Assembly: GCA_903832325.1 (NCBI GenBank)
Contig: CAILBC010000026.1
Span: forward strand, 186,001 to 250,000
Reading direction: 5' to 3'
Origin: an uncultured Sphingomonadales bacterium
Lineage (GTDB): Bacteria > Pseudomonadota > Alphaproteobacteria > Sphingomonadales > Sphingomonadaceae
Length of the DNA: 64,000 nt
The notes below the pieces were generated by a model, which had not been told where the DNA came from, searched no databases, and was given only the letters and a program-made list of their open reading frames with translations. Made by a program: the position numbers and the translations under genes. How positions within the stretch are numbered: the stretch's first letter is position 1; every line of letters starts with the position of its first letter. Below, in pieces: positions 37,050 to 45,865 of the stretch.

Positions 37050-39266
37050 TCACTTCTGGTCGGTGTAGTAGGTATTCCGGTAATATTCGTACCCGTAATA
37101 ATCGGTGTAGCGGTTCGCCGCCTTCTGCACGTCGAACATCGTCAGCACACCGCCCAGCACGTTGCCGCGCGCAGCGCGCAGGCGCGCCAGGCTCGATTTC
37201 AGCGATCCACGGCGGCCGCGATCCGACTGGATGACAAACACCGTGCCTTCGACCAGGTGGCCCAGGTGCGGCGCATCGGCAAAGCCCATCACCGGCGGGC
37301 AGTCGAGCACGACGACTTCGAACATGCCTTCCAGTTCCAGGATCAGCTGGTGCATCCGTTCCGAGCTCAGCAAGTCGCTGGGCGAAGGGGGCAGGGGGCC
37401 GGACGTGATGTACGACAGGCCCAGCGTTTCCGACTGCCGGATCACTTCGGGCAGGCTGTTCTGCAGCGTCAGCGCGTTGGTCAGGCCCATCAGGTTGTCC
37501 ACGCCGAGCAGACCATGCTGCGACGGGCGGCGAAGGTCGACGTCGACCAGCACCACTTTCAGCCCCAGGCGCGAAATCGACTGCGCAATGGCCAGCGCGG
37601 TGGTCGATTTCCCTTCTGCCGGCTGCGAACTGGTCACCGCCATTGATTTGGGAATGCCGTGCTGGGTGGAAAACTGCAGCGAACTTCGCAGCGCGCTGTA
37701 CCCTTCGCTGACCAGTGATTTGGGATCGGCCAGCATGTCCTGCAGCAATTCGCAGTTCGCCAGCGGAATCACCCCCAGCAGCGGGATGCCGATCTTGTTG
37801 ACGATGTCTTCGGGGATATGCACCGCATCGTCCAGCTGATGGCGGACAGCAACGGTAATCGCCGAAAGCAGCAGGCCAACCGCAAGACCGATCGCCATGT
37901 TGACCAGGATCAGCGGTGCGCTCGGCTTGATCGGCGGATCGGCGCGATCGATGATCGCGATATTGCTCGCGCTGATCCCGGCGGCCGCGGTCAGTTCCTT
38001 GAACCGCTGCAGCAGGCTGTCATACATCGACCGGTTGGTATCCGCATCGCGGGCCAGCAGGTTGTACTGCACCATGCGATCCTGTTCGGCCAAAGACGAA
38101 TTCTTCAGCGATCCGACCTGGTCCTTCAGCTTGCGTTCGGCATCGATCGCCGCGTCATATTGCTGCTTGACCGCATTGCGAATGCTGGTGGCAACCGATG
38201 TGATCTGCTTGTCGATTGCGGCAGACTGCGCCTGCAGCTTCTGGACCGAAGGATAATCGTCCAGATGGCGCGCCTTTTCCGATTGCAGCTGCCCGTCGAT
38301 CTGCGCGCGCTGCGACAGCAGCTCGGTAATCGCCGGGTTGGCCAGAACTTCGGGGGCATTCAGCAGGTTGCCACGCGAAACCGCATTCCAGCGCTGTTCG
38401 GCCGCAATGCGCTGCTGTTCGGCAGTGTTGGCCGCAATGTTGAGCTGCAGCAGGCTGGCCGTGGTCACCGAATTGGGCACCATGCCGGCATTGGTGTCGG
38501 ATTGCGCGGATTGGTCGCGCGTTTTGATCAACCCTGCGGCGCGCGCATAGTTGTTCAGATCGCGTTCCGATTTTTCCAGCTTTACCCGCGCATCGTTCAG
38601 CTGCCCGGCGACGAATTCGCGCGCATAGGCCGAACTGTCAAACCGCCGCTGCAGGTTCGCCTTGATGAACTCGTCGGCCCAGGTGTTGGCAATCTTTGCC
38701 GCCAGCACCGGGTCGGTTGCGGTAAAGCTGATCGTGGCGAGCCGCGAATTGCGCGGCAGGTTCGATTTGTGCCGCTTCAGCAGGGCCTTGATCGTATCGT
38801 CGTACAGCTTTTCCTTGCTGATGTCCGAATCTTCGCGATAGCCCACCGATTGGTAGAAATGGGCATTGCCGACCAGGTTCAGCCGCTGCGCAACACGTTC
38901 GGCAATCGCGCGCGAATCGATGATGTCCATCTGCGTCTGCAGAAACCGGTCGGTGTCTGCGGCCGAGGAAATCGTCGCTTCGTTTTCGTCGACGCCGCTG
39001 TTCTTGCTCAGCACTTGTGCGGTCTGGTTGTTGATCTGCAGCGTGGTTTCCGCGGTATAGCGCGGCGTTGTCAGCAGCGTGACAAACAGCGCAACCACCA
39101 GCGACAGCGCGATGATCGCGGCGATCAGCCGGGCATAGCCGACCACCACCACGATCAGTTTCTGAAGATCAGCTCCGTCCTTGTCCTCGGCGCCGCTATC
39201 GGCGACGGGCTGGGTGGCCATGGCCGCCTGAAATTCGGTCAACGGGTAGGATTGAGTAGAGCTCAC
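37050..39266 (-). CDS. Wzz-type co-polymerase fused to BY-kinase
   Basis: This 738-residue inner-membrane protein controls chain length and export. TM1 lies at about 45–67 and TM2 at about 445–468, with a periplasmic coiled-coil-rich Wzz/GNVR part between them. The cytoplasmic tyrosine-kinase domain has Walker A SSQPAEGKSTTA (about 550), Walker A' VVLVDVDLRRPS (about 580) and Walker B VVVLDCPPVMGFADA (about 650). The tail YTDYYGYEYYRNTYYTDQK is the autophosphorylated tyrosine cluster. Fusion of both parts is usual for proteobacterial Wzc-like proteins. It follows the wza-like gene by 14 bases. Confidence 0.95.
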   Translation of the reverse strand: MSSTQSYPLTEFQAAMATQPVADSGAEDKDGADLQKLIVVVVGYARLIAAIIALSLVVALFVTLLTTPRYTAETTLQINNQTAQVLSKNSGVDENEATISSAADTDRFLQTQMDIIDSRAIAERVAQRLNLVGNAHFYQSVGYREDSDISKEKLYDDTIKALLKRHKSNLPRNSRLATISFTATDPVLAAKIANTWADEFIKANLQRRFDSSAYAREFVAGQLNDARVKLEKSERDLNNYARAAGLIKTRDQSAQSDTNAGMVPNSVTTASLLQLNIAANTAEQQRIAAEQRWNAVSRGNLLNAPEVLANPAITELLSQRAQIDGQLQSEKARHLDDYPSVQKLQAQSAAIDKQITSVATSIRNAVKQQYDAAIDAERKLKDQVGSLKNSSLAEQDRMVQYNLLARDADTNRSMYDSLLQRFKELTAAAGISASNIAIIDRADPPIKPSAPLILVNMAIGLAVGLLLSAITVAVRHQLDDAVHIPEDIVNKIGIPLLGVIPLANCELLQDMLADPKSLVSEGYSALRSSLQFSTQHGIPKSMAVTSSQPAEGKSTTALAIAQSISRLGLKVVLVDVDLRRPSQHGLLGVDNLMGLTNALTLQNSLPEVIRQSETLGLSYITSGPLPPSPSDLLSSERMHQLILELEGMFEVVVLDCPPVMGFADAPHLGHLVEGTVFVIQSDRGRRGSLKSSLARLRAARGNVLGGVLTMFDVQKAANRYTDYYGYEYYRNTYYTDQK

Positions 39267-39280
39267 GAGCGGGACCTCAC

Positions 39281-40048
39281 TTAAAGTCTAAGTCTGAGCT
39301 GGGCAAAGACATTGAAGAACGGCGCAGCGGTCAGCAGGTCGCGGTAAATTGCCTTTCCGCGGCTGATGCCAACGACCACAACGTCCCCGTTGATGACTTG
39401 CGGATCGGGATCGAGGCCCGCGCGCACGCGGTCCAGATTGAACCGCGCCGCCATGCGCTTGCCCGCGATCGTCCGGAAGATGATCACTTCGTCATTGCGC
39501 GCCTTGTTCGTCGGGCTGCGCGCCGCGGCCAGCGCACCCAGCATCGTCGTGTCGCGGTTGACGGTATATGTGCCCGGCTGGGTCACTTCGCCTTCAACGC
39601 TGACCTGCTTGGGCGCGGGCAGCGTAAGGTTCAGCGTGACCGACGGGTCCTTGATGTACCGCGCGCCCAGCTTTTGTTCGATCAACTGTTTGGCTTCGCT
39701 GGTGGAAAGCCCGCCAACCTGCACCGACCCGGCAAGCGGGATCTGGATATAGCCGGCTTCGTCAACCGTGATCGTTTCGATCGTCATGTCGGGTTCGCCA
39801 ACCACCGAATAGGCGAGCTGGTCGCCGGGGATCAGCTCATACTTCGTTGTCTGCGGCGCAACCTCGATCGGCGGAATGACCTGATAGGCCGCAGCGCGCG
39901 TCGGCAGGTTGTCGGAAAGGTGAGATTCGCAGCCGGCAAGGCTGACGCTCACAGCCAGGACTGCAGCGGCTTTGAAAAGGTTCACGACTTTGCCAAGCTC
40001 CCGGATTAGACTTGCCATGGCGCGGAGATCCAGGTCTGCGTCGGACAT
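39281..40048 (-). CDS. Polysaccharide export lipoprotein (short Wza/GumB type)
   Basis: The start ATG 40048 has GGAAAG 8 bases upstream; ATG 40018 gives a more compact signal peptide. VLAVSVSLAGC is a lipobox, so the protein is lipidated. The Poly_export domain (YELIPGDQLAYSVVGEP) and an SLBB-like segment (VSVEGEVTQPGTYTV) follow. At about 255 residues it is much shorter than E. coli Wza (379) and seems to lack the C-terminal outer-membrane helix region. It is the first gene of the export operon and is preceded by an 18-bp tandem repeat. Confidence 0.92.
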   Translation of the reverse strand: MSDADLDLRAMASLIRELGKVVNLFKAAAVLAVSVSLAGCESHLSDNLPTRAAAYQVIPPIEVAPQTTKYELIPGDQLAYSVVGEPDMTIETITVDEAGYIQIPLAGSVQVGGLSTSEAKQLIEQKLGARYIKDPSVTLNLTLPAPKQVSVEGEVTQPGTYTVNRDTTMLGALAAARSPTNKARNDEVIIFRTIAGKRMAARFNLDRVRAGLDPDPQVINGDVVVVGISRGKAIYRDLLTAAPFFNVFAQLRLRL

Positions 40049-40325
40049 TTTTGCCACTTTCCATTTCCCGCGTTCTGCCGCGCCAATGGCCACCAGGTGT
40101 CAAAAACAGGCCCTGTGTGAAAAATGCGCCAGGTGTGAAAAACAGGATTGCCGCATCGTGCGATCGTTCCGGTAAGGCGCAGGCGGTGATGCAAAACCAC
40201 CTCGACGCGTTCGGGTAAAGACCTCTCGGACGCGGCAGCCATTTGCCACGCGCCCGCTCTCGCATCTTTTTGTGCTCTGCACAATATCCCAATTTCCGCA
40301 TCGGCTTGTCGGTCAGAATCGCGTT
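40049..40325 (-). promoter_or_regulatory. Upstream region of the export operon
   Basis: This 277-base gap precedes the wza-like gene and follows the O-antigen-ligase-type gene, which is on the same strand. It must hold the export operon promoter, and it contains the three 18-bp repeats at 40093–40146. The repeats lie 45–98 bases upstream of the chosen start, where an operator array would act. Confidence 0.55.
40093..40146. repeat. Three tandem 18-bp repeats upstream of the wza-like gene
   Basis: Three adjacent 18-base units start at 40093, 40111 and 40129. Units one and three (CCAGGTGTCAAAAACAGG and CCAGGTGTGAAAAACAGG) differ at one base; unit two (CCCTGTGTGAAAAATGCG) is more diverged but keeps GTGTGAAAAA. 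On the minus strand the core is TTTTTCACAC. Confidence 0.85.
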
Positions 40326-41738
40326 TCATTCCGAAACGGCCCCGTCAATCCGCACCGGCATCAGCATGGCCGCGGCCGTTGTGGCGAGCGCGGCCAGCGC
40401 CATGCTGCGCACCGGATAGTCAAACACGCCGTGCAATCCAAGGTGCAGCAAAGTGCCCGTGGCAAACAGCGTCTGCACCCGCATCTGCCGGTCGGAGTTG
40501 CGGCGCAGGGCCTGGCGCAGCGCATCGATATTGCGAAACAGCAGAATTGCACCGATCACGCCGAGCACGATCAGCCCGGGAATCCCGGCCTCCAGCGCCC
40601 ATTCCAGCCAATCGTTGTGCGCGCGCAAATCCAGCAGGATCTGCATCCGTTCGATGCTCTGCGCCGAATCATAGGCCACCTGGAAACTGCCGACCCCGCT
40701 GCCGATCGGCCATACCGACCCGGTTGCGCGCAACGTATCGTGCCAGATATCCCACCGATGATCGTTGTCGATGGCAAACCGGCCCAGGGCCTGCTGCACC
40801 GGGCCGGTTGCCGCCAGCGTCGCGCCGGCAATCGGCACCAGCAACAGGAAACCCCACGACAAAAGCGTGCCCGTGCGTCTCAGCAAAGGCCAGGCCAGCC
40901 AAACGGCAAACAGATAGGTCAGCGGCAGCAACAGCATGCCGGTGCGCGATCCGGTCAGCACCGCGGCAATCGCCAGCACGATCATCACCAGCGTGGCCAG
41001 CCCGATCTGGATCGGGGGCAGCTTGCGCGGCCCGGTCGCCTGGCCAAGATAGGCGGCAACCGCCAGAATCGCGATCTGGAACGTGTCTGTCGCCGCGTTG
41101 CGATTGGCGTGAAAGCCGACAATCCAGCCAATATTGGTGTCTTCGTATAGCACCCAGTGATAGCCGCCGGCGTGTGACAGCTGCAGGCTGCCCAGCACGG
41201 CCGCCATGGCACCCACCGCCACGATCACCGCGCACAATTGCATGCGCCCGCCCAGATCAAGCCGCGCCACGGCAATGAACAGGCCGACTTCAGCCAGGAT
41301 GGCCAGCAGCGCGGCAAAGGTGCGCGCGGGCGCCATGCTCAGCGGCATCCAGCGCTGCGCCTGGCCGATCAGCGCCAGGGCATCGATTTCAGGCTGCCGC
41401 CCGGGCAGGCCATGCCACAGCGAGGGCGGTAAGGGCACGAGCTGCGCCACCGGGATCAGCAGCGCCAGCCCCGCCAGCACCAGCGCCGTGCGCGGCGTAC
41501 GGCGCGGCACCCCGGTTTGCCCGGTCAGCCACAGGCCCAGCAGGGCCAGCCCGGCCACAACGCATTCCAGCACCACTTCGGTATAAGGATTGCTCGTGCC
41601 GCCGCCGCCCAGCACCAGAAACACGAACAGAACCGCCGCGACGAGCGCGGCATAGGTGTCCGGCAGCGAAATCCGAAAAACGGGGGGCGCCGGGGTCGAG
41701 CGCTTTCGCCGGGATTTGCGGCGTTGTGCCTGGGCCAT
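40326..41738 (-). CDS. O-antigen ligase / polymerase family protein
   Basis: The start ATG 41738 has GGGGAG upstream and gives 470 residues. About twelve hydrophobic segments surround a periplasmic loop with GSGVGSFQVAYDSAQ and HNDWLEWALEAGIPGLI, the Wzy_C signature of the O-antigen ligase/polymerase superfamily. It could polymerise the repeat unit or attach the polymer to an acceptor; the family motif does not tell these apart. A very basic N-terminal stretch (RRKSRRKRS) faces the cytoplasm. It is a single gene, with the export operon downstream. Confidence 0.82.
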   Translation of the reverse strand: MAQAQRRKSRRKRSTPAPPVFRISLPDTYAALVAAVLFVFLVLGGGGTSNPYTEVVLECVVAGLALLGLWLTGQTGVPRRTPRTALVLAGLALLIPVAQLVPLPPSLWHGLPGRQPEIDALALIGQAQRWMPLSMAPARTFAALLAILAEVGLFIAVARLDLGGRMQLCAVIVAVGAMAAVLGSLQLSHAGGYHWVLYEDTNIGWIVGFHANRNAATDTFQIAILAVAAYLGQATGPRKLPPIQIGLATLVMIVLAIAAVLTGSRTGMLLLPLTYLFAVWLAWPLLRRTGTLLSWGFLLLVPIAGATLAATGPVQQALGRFAIDNDHRWDIWHDTLRATGSVWPIGSGVGSFQVAYDSAQSIERMQILLDLRAHNDWLEWALEAGIPGLIVLGVIGAILLFRNIDALRQALRRNSDRQMRVQTLFATGTLLHLGLHGVFDYPVRSMALAALATTAAAMLMPVRIDGAVSE

Positions 41739-42146
41739 GAACACTCCCCATTCGCGGGCCTGAAACCCTGGCCCCACATTCCGGCCCGAATGTTCGGCCC
41801 GGATCTTCACGTTGCACAAGCGCGATCATCGATGATGAACGGCATGCCCAGTCGCTGCCATAAAGTACAGTCGCTGCCACGCGATGGTGCCCGGTTCAAG
41901 CCCCGCCAAACTGCCACTTCCGGCGATTTCAGCCGCATATGGCAAAAAAACGCCTGCCCAACGTGCGATGAGCAGGCCGCATGACCCGGGGCGGGCTTTC
42001 AGGCCGGCGCGGGCCCGGTTCTTATCAGGGTTTGGATCAGGACCACCTGGCCGGTACACGTCTTGCGGGCAAAAGAAAGGCCTGCCCGATTCGCATCAGG
42101 CAGGCCGAACTTTTTCAATCAAAGCAGCAAATCGCCCTTGAGCGAT
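41739..42146. other. Gap upstream of the ligase gene, with terminator
   Basis: This gap of 408 bases lies between the ligase-type gene and the small secreted protein gene, both on the minus strand. It holds the strong hairpin at 42079–42106 and presumably the ligase gene promoter. CCAGTCGCTGCCA/ACAGTCGCTGCCA repeat about 18 bases apart near 41850–41880. No gene is supported. Confidence 0.4.
42079..42106 (-). terminator. Intrinsic terminator of the small secreted protein gene
   Basis: GGCCTGCC and GGCAGGCC form a perfect 8-bp stem around a 12-base loop, 40 bases after the stop at 42147. On the minus strand the stem is followed by TTTCTTTTG; on the plus strand TTTTTC follows a few bases on, so it may act both ways. 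Confidence 0.85.
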
Positions 42147-42425
42147 TCAGGTGCCGCTCGAACCCGACTTCGACGACAGGCCAATGGCGAGGCCAGCAGC
42201 GAGACCAGCGAGACCACCCAGGGCGCCGGCGCCGAGGCCGCTCAGGCCACCTTCACCGTCCCGCAGCGCAGTGCCGTGCTTCTTTTCAACCATGCGGACC
42301 ATCTTCACACCGTGCACGCCGCGAGCCGTCGGAACGGCCGAGCCGGGCAGGGTGTCAGCGAAAGCGGTCTGCGAAACCAAGCTAAGCCCTGCGGCCGCCA
42401 GCATAACGAGCTTAAGAGTCTTCAT
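42147..42425 (-). CDS. Small secreted glycine-rich protein
   Basis: This 92-residue protein starts at ATG 42425 behind AGGAG. A clear signal peptide (MKTLKLVMLAAAGLSLVSQT, cleaved after AFA) is followed by a short charged part with VKMVRMVEKKHG. The C-terminus, GLGAGALGGLAGLAAGLAIG, is a glycine-zipper-like hydrophobic helix that could enter a membrane. I recognise no family. It has its own terminator and lies inside the polysaccharide locus, so an envelope or matrix role is possible. Confidence 0.75.
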   Translation of the reverse strand: MKTLKLVMLAAAGLSLVSQTAFADTLPGSAVPTARGVHGVKMVRMVEKKHGTALRDGEGGLSGLGAGALGGLAGLAAGLAIGLSSKSGSSGT

Positions 42426-42823
42426 CGGAATTGCTCCTGTCGAATCGTGGTTTGTACTTAGCAGTTGCCCCATTATGTTGCAACGCCAAAAGATTGGGTA
42501 AAAACCTGGACCAAAGACCGGGCATGTACCCGATTACGCGCCACATCTGCGCTGCGCCCATTGTCCGGCATCGGGGCAGCAATTGCCACAATTCCGGTGC
42601 AATCGGTACGGCACGCCAAGACCCCTCACAGAAGATCGTTGCACTGTCACGACCTTTATTGGGGATTTGCCGAAAAACCGCGCGGGATCGCATTAATATT
42701 GCTGGATGTTCTGCCAAAGCCTCATCTTCCGGCCCGTTTCACGCCGCCGCGTCTTGCGCAGGGATTCGCGGGCGATGGCGTGCCGCGCGCGGGGCTGCCG
42801 CGCTGGCTGCACTGCACTGTTGG
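42426..42823. other. Gap between small secreted protein and epimerase genes
   Basis: This gap of 398 bases lies upstream of the small secreted protein gene and downstream of the epimerase gene. It should hold the promoter of the former. I see no clear repeat, hairpin or gene in it. Confidence 0.3.
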
Positions 42824-43837
42824 TCAGCAGTCAAAATAATCGCGATACCACGCGACAAACTGGCGCACCCCTTCGCCGATCGGGGTTGACGGGGTGTAGC
42901 CGGTCAGTTCTCGCAATTGCGTTGCATCGGCCCAGGTTGCCGGCACATCGCCTTTTTGCATGTCGAGATAGCGGCGGATTGCCGGGCGGCCGCATTCCTG
43001 TTCGATGGCGTCGACAAAATCGTTCAGCTTCACTTTGTCGGAATTGCCGATGTTGACCACGCGAAACGGTGCCGCCGGGCTCAGCGTGTCCCATTCGGCG
43101 ATCGCGGCCGGATCTTCCACGCGTTCGGGCACGACATCGATCAACAGCCGGATGCCCCGCACCAGATCGGTAACAAAGGTGAAATCGCGGTACATTTCGC
43201 CATGGTTGTAGATGTCGATCGGGGTGCCTTCGAGGATGCCCTTCACGAATTTGAACAGTGCCATGTCGGGCCGGCCCCAGGGGCCATAGACCGTGAAAAA
43301 GCGGAACATGGTGATCGGCAAAGACCACAAGTGCGCATAGCTGTGCGCCATGATCTCGTTGGATTTCTTGGTCGCCGCGTAAAATGTCAGCGGATGATCG
43401 GTCTGGTGCTTTTCGGAATAGGGCATCAGCGTGTTTGCGCCATAGACTGACGATGTCGATGCCATCAGCAGATGCCCGATCGCCCCTTCGCGTGCGCATT
43501 CCAGCACATTGAACGTGCCGACCAGATTGCTTTCCAGATAGGACCGCGGGTTTTCCAGGCTGTACCGCACGCCGGCCTGCGCCGCGAGATGGACCACGAT
43601 ATCAGGGTGATGGCGCGCAAACACGTCCGACAGCGCGGCCATATCCTCCAGCCGCGCCTCGATCGGTACAAAATGCGGCGATTGCGACAGCATGGCATGC
43701 CGGCGACGCTTCAGATCGACATCGTAATAGTCGGTCATCGCGTCAAAACCGACGACATCGAAGCCTTCGGCGATCAGCAGGCGGCACAGATGAAATCCGA
43801 TAAAGCCGGCTGATCCGGTTACAAGCACTTTGGCCAA
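42824..43837 (-). CDS. UDP-glucuronate 4-epimerase
   Basis: The 337-residue extended short-chain dehydrogenase begins MAKVLVTGSAGFIGFHL. HLAAQAGVRYSLENPRSYLE, the catalytic Tyr/Lys in FYAATKKSNE and RFFTVYGPWGRPDMALFKF are typical of the UDP-glucuronate 4-epimerase (GAE/LpsL/CapI) group. It would convert UDP-GlcA, made by ugd, to UDP-GalA for the polymer. A plain GalE activity is less likely because of the FFTVYGPWGRPDM signature. It is a single gene between the small secreted protein and the initiating transferase. Confidence 0.9.
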   Translation of the reverse strand: MAKVLVTGSAGFIGFHLCRLLIAEGFDVVGFDAMTDYYDVDLKRRRHAMLSQSPHFVPIEARLEDMAALSDVFARHHPDIVVHLAAQAGVRYSLENPRSYLESNLVGTFNVLECAREGAIGHLLMASTSSVYGANTLMPYSEKHQTDHPLTFYAATKKSNEIMAHSYAHLWSLPITMFRFFTVYGPWGRPDMALFKFVKGILEGTPIDIYNHGEMYRDFTFVTDLVRGIRLLIDVVPERVEDPAAIAEWDTLSPAAPFRVVNIGNSDKVKLNDFVDAIEQECGRPAIRRYLDMQKGDVPATWADATQLRELTGYTPSTPIGEGVRQFVAWYRDYFDC

Positions 43838-44002
43838 GCTGCGCGCCTTTTACATGCTGCTGTCACGATTGGCGCCATCCTATCCATGGCCTGCCGGCCC
43901 TGCACAAGATGATTTCAGCATTCTGCCCAGGCACAAACTTGTCACCCGGATGATGGGCCGAAGGGCTGGCCGAATGGCTGCCCAAGTGGTTGCGCTGCAC
44001 AA

Positions 44003-45433
44003 TCAGAAAGCGCGGTGGTGCACCAGAACCTTGAAGGTCGCAAACAGAATCCGGATATCGCGCCAGAATGTCCAGCCATCGAGATATTCCAGATCGGACT
44101 GCAGCCGGTTGTGCAGATCGCTTTCGGAATCGGTCGCGCCGCGATGGCCGCGCACTTGCGCCAGCCCGGTCAGACCCGGCTTGAGCGAATGGCGCAGCAG
44201 ATAGCGCGGATCGATTTCCCAGAATTTCTTGTTTTCCGCGGTGGAGCCAATGGCATGCGGGCGCGGCCCGACCAGGCTCATGTCGCCGCGCAGCACATTG
44301 ATCAGCTGCGGCAGTTCATCGATGCTGGTGCGCCGGATAAACCGCCCGACACGCGTGATGCGGTCATCATCGCGCTGTGTCGATCGCGCGCCATCGGCAT
44401 CCAGCTGCGGCACGCGCATCGACCGGAACTTGTAAATCACGAACAGCCGGTTGTTGCGCCCCTGGCGTTGCTGGCGGAAAAACACCGATCCGCCGTCTTC
44501 CAGCCGGATCAGCAGCGCAACCGTCAGCAATAGCGGCATAAGGAACGCGATGGCCGAACCCGCCAGCGTGAGATCGAGCGCGCGCTTGATCGCGCGGGCC
44601 TTGATGCTGAGCGGCCCGGCCGAAACGATCAGCGTGCCAAAGGCATCGCACCGCCGCGCCCCGATCGCGCCCAGATTGAGCACGTCCTGGTCAACAATTT
44701 CGCCGCTGATGTTCGAACCCTTGAAAATCATCGCCCAGGCCGCGCGCCGTTCGGGCGGGCACGAAACCAGCACGCGGTCCATGTTGGTCATGAACAGGCC
44801 CAGCCGGTCAAGCATATGCGGATCGGAACAATCGGGCCGCAGATTGTGTTCGCGCGCCACCACCGACCAGGCGCCGGCAATCCGCGCCGGCCCGCCGCCA
44901 TCATCGATGATCAGCACGTTTTCGGCCGTCGGCCCCACGCGGCGCACGACATAGTGGCGCATCACGCTGCGGATGCTGGCCAGCAGCACGGCCGCCGCGG
45001 CAAAGCTGAAGCCCATCGACAGCCGGCTCATCTCCAGCGGGCTGTGCGTGAGATAGGCAATGAAGCTGAGCGCGACCAGCGAAGCGAGCAGGGCATAGAC
45101 GGTGTGCAACTGCGCAAAGCGCAACGACGTCAGCGCCCGCACCGAATAGACCCGCATATACAACGCCGAGGTCCAGTAAATCGGGATGAACAGCAGCACC
45201 ATGCTCGCCATGATGCCGCGCTCGAGCATGCTGGCCACGGCGAACGAGGCCACCGCAATGCCCAGCGCATCGGCGAGCATCAGGCCAAGATAAAGCTGTA
45301 GCCGGCGCCGCTCGAGCGAAGGGCCCAGCGGCAGCACAAAACTTTTCGGCACGACCGCTGTCGTCGTCCGTTCCAGCGTCCAGACCGCAGCGCCAGGTGA
45401 GTTTGTGGTCATGGTATCTTCAAGGACGTGCAT
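44003..45433 (-). CDS. Initiating polyprenyl-phosphate sugar-1-phosphate transferase (WcaJ type)
   Basis: This 476-residue membrane protein starts the repeat unit by moving a sugar-1-phosphate (often glucose or galactose) to undecaprenyl phosphate. Four N-terminal hydrophobic segments and a CoA-binding-like middle part precede the conserved C-terminal catalytic domain: [39 protein letters not shown] and [12 protein letters not shown]. The start is ATG 45433 with AAGG upstream, or ATG 45412. It is a single gene at the right end of the locus. Confidence 0.94.
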   Translation of the reverse strand: MHVLEDTMTTNSPGAAVWTLERTTTAVVPKSFVLPLGPSLERRRLQLYLGLMLADALGIAVASFAVASMLERGIMASMVLLFIPIYWTSALYMRVYSVRALTSLRFAQLHTVYALLASLVALSFIAYLTHSPLEMSRLSMGFSFAAAAVLLASIRSVMRHYVVRRVGPTAENVLIIDDGGGPARIAGAWSVVAREHNLRPDCSDPHMLDRLGLFMTNMDRVLVSCPPERRAAWAMIFKGSNISGEIVDQDVLNLGAIGARRCDAFGTLIVSAGPLSIKARAIKRALDLTLAGSAIAFLMPLLLTVALLIRLEDGGSVFFRQQRQGRNNRLFVIYKFRSMRVPQLDADGARSTQRDDDRITRVGRFIRRTSIDELPQLINVLRGDMSLVGPRPHAIGSTAENKKFWEIDPRYLLRHSLKPGLTGLAQVRGHRGATDSESDLHNRLQSDLEYLDGWTFWRDIRILFATFKVLVHHRAF

Positions 45434-45865
45434 GCCGATGGCCTTTCCGTGCCTTGCGCTTTTGCGAATGGCCAGAGTGCCGGCCGTCCACGATGTTGCG
45501 GTGCATCAATTACGAAATAATCCGATTCGGAGCAACGTCTTATCGCCGCTCGGCAAAGCGGTTCATCTTGCGTGAAACTCGATTCATCCTTTGTGATCAC
45601 GACCACATCCATCGTTCGACAGCCTTGCTGGGCTGCCCTGCGTTTAACGAATATTAACCAACGTCCTGATGAAACTGTGAAATTGTGCGATTGTCCAGCC
45701 CCTGGCCCGCCCGTTTCACGAGGTGCACCAAAATCGTCCACTATCTGTGCGATGCGCCGTAACCTTGTAAAACAAGCGTGCGGAGCCGGGTTCGGAGAGT
45801 CGGGACTGTGATTTTGTGCCGATTCGGATGGATTGGCGGCGGCATTTTTGCTGCCGCGACTCGGC
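45434..45865. promoter_or_regulatory. Gap between initiating transferase gene and holA
   Basis: This gap of 432 bases lies upstream of the initiating transferase gene and downstream of holA, both on the minus strand. It marks the right edge of the polysaccharide locus. A/T-rich patches near 45500–45540 and 45645–45660 (TTAACGAATATTAACC) may belong to promoters. No gene is supported. Confidence 0.4.

Noticed and set aside
40093..40146. A CRISPR array at the 18-bp repeats
   Set aside because: The units are directly adjacent without unique spacers, only three are present, and no cas genes are in the window.
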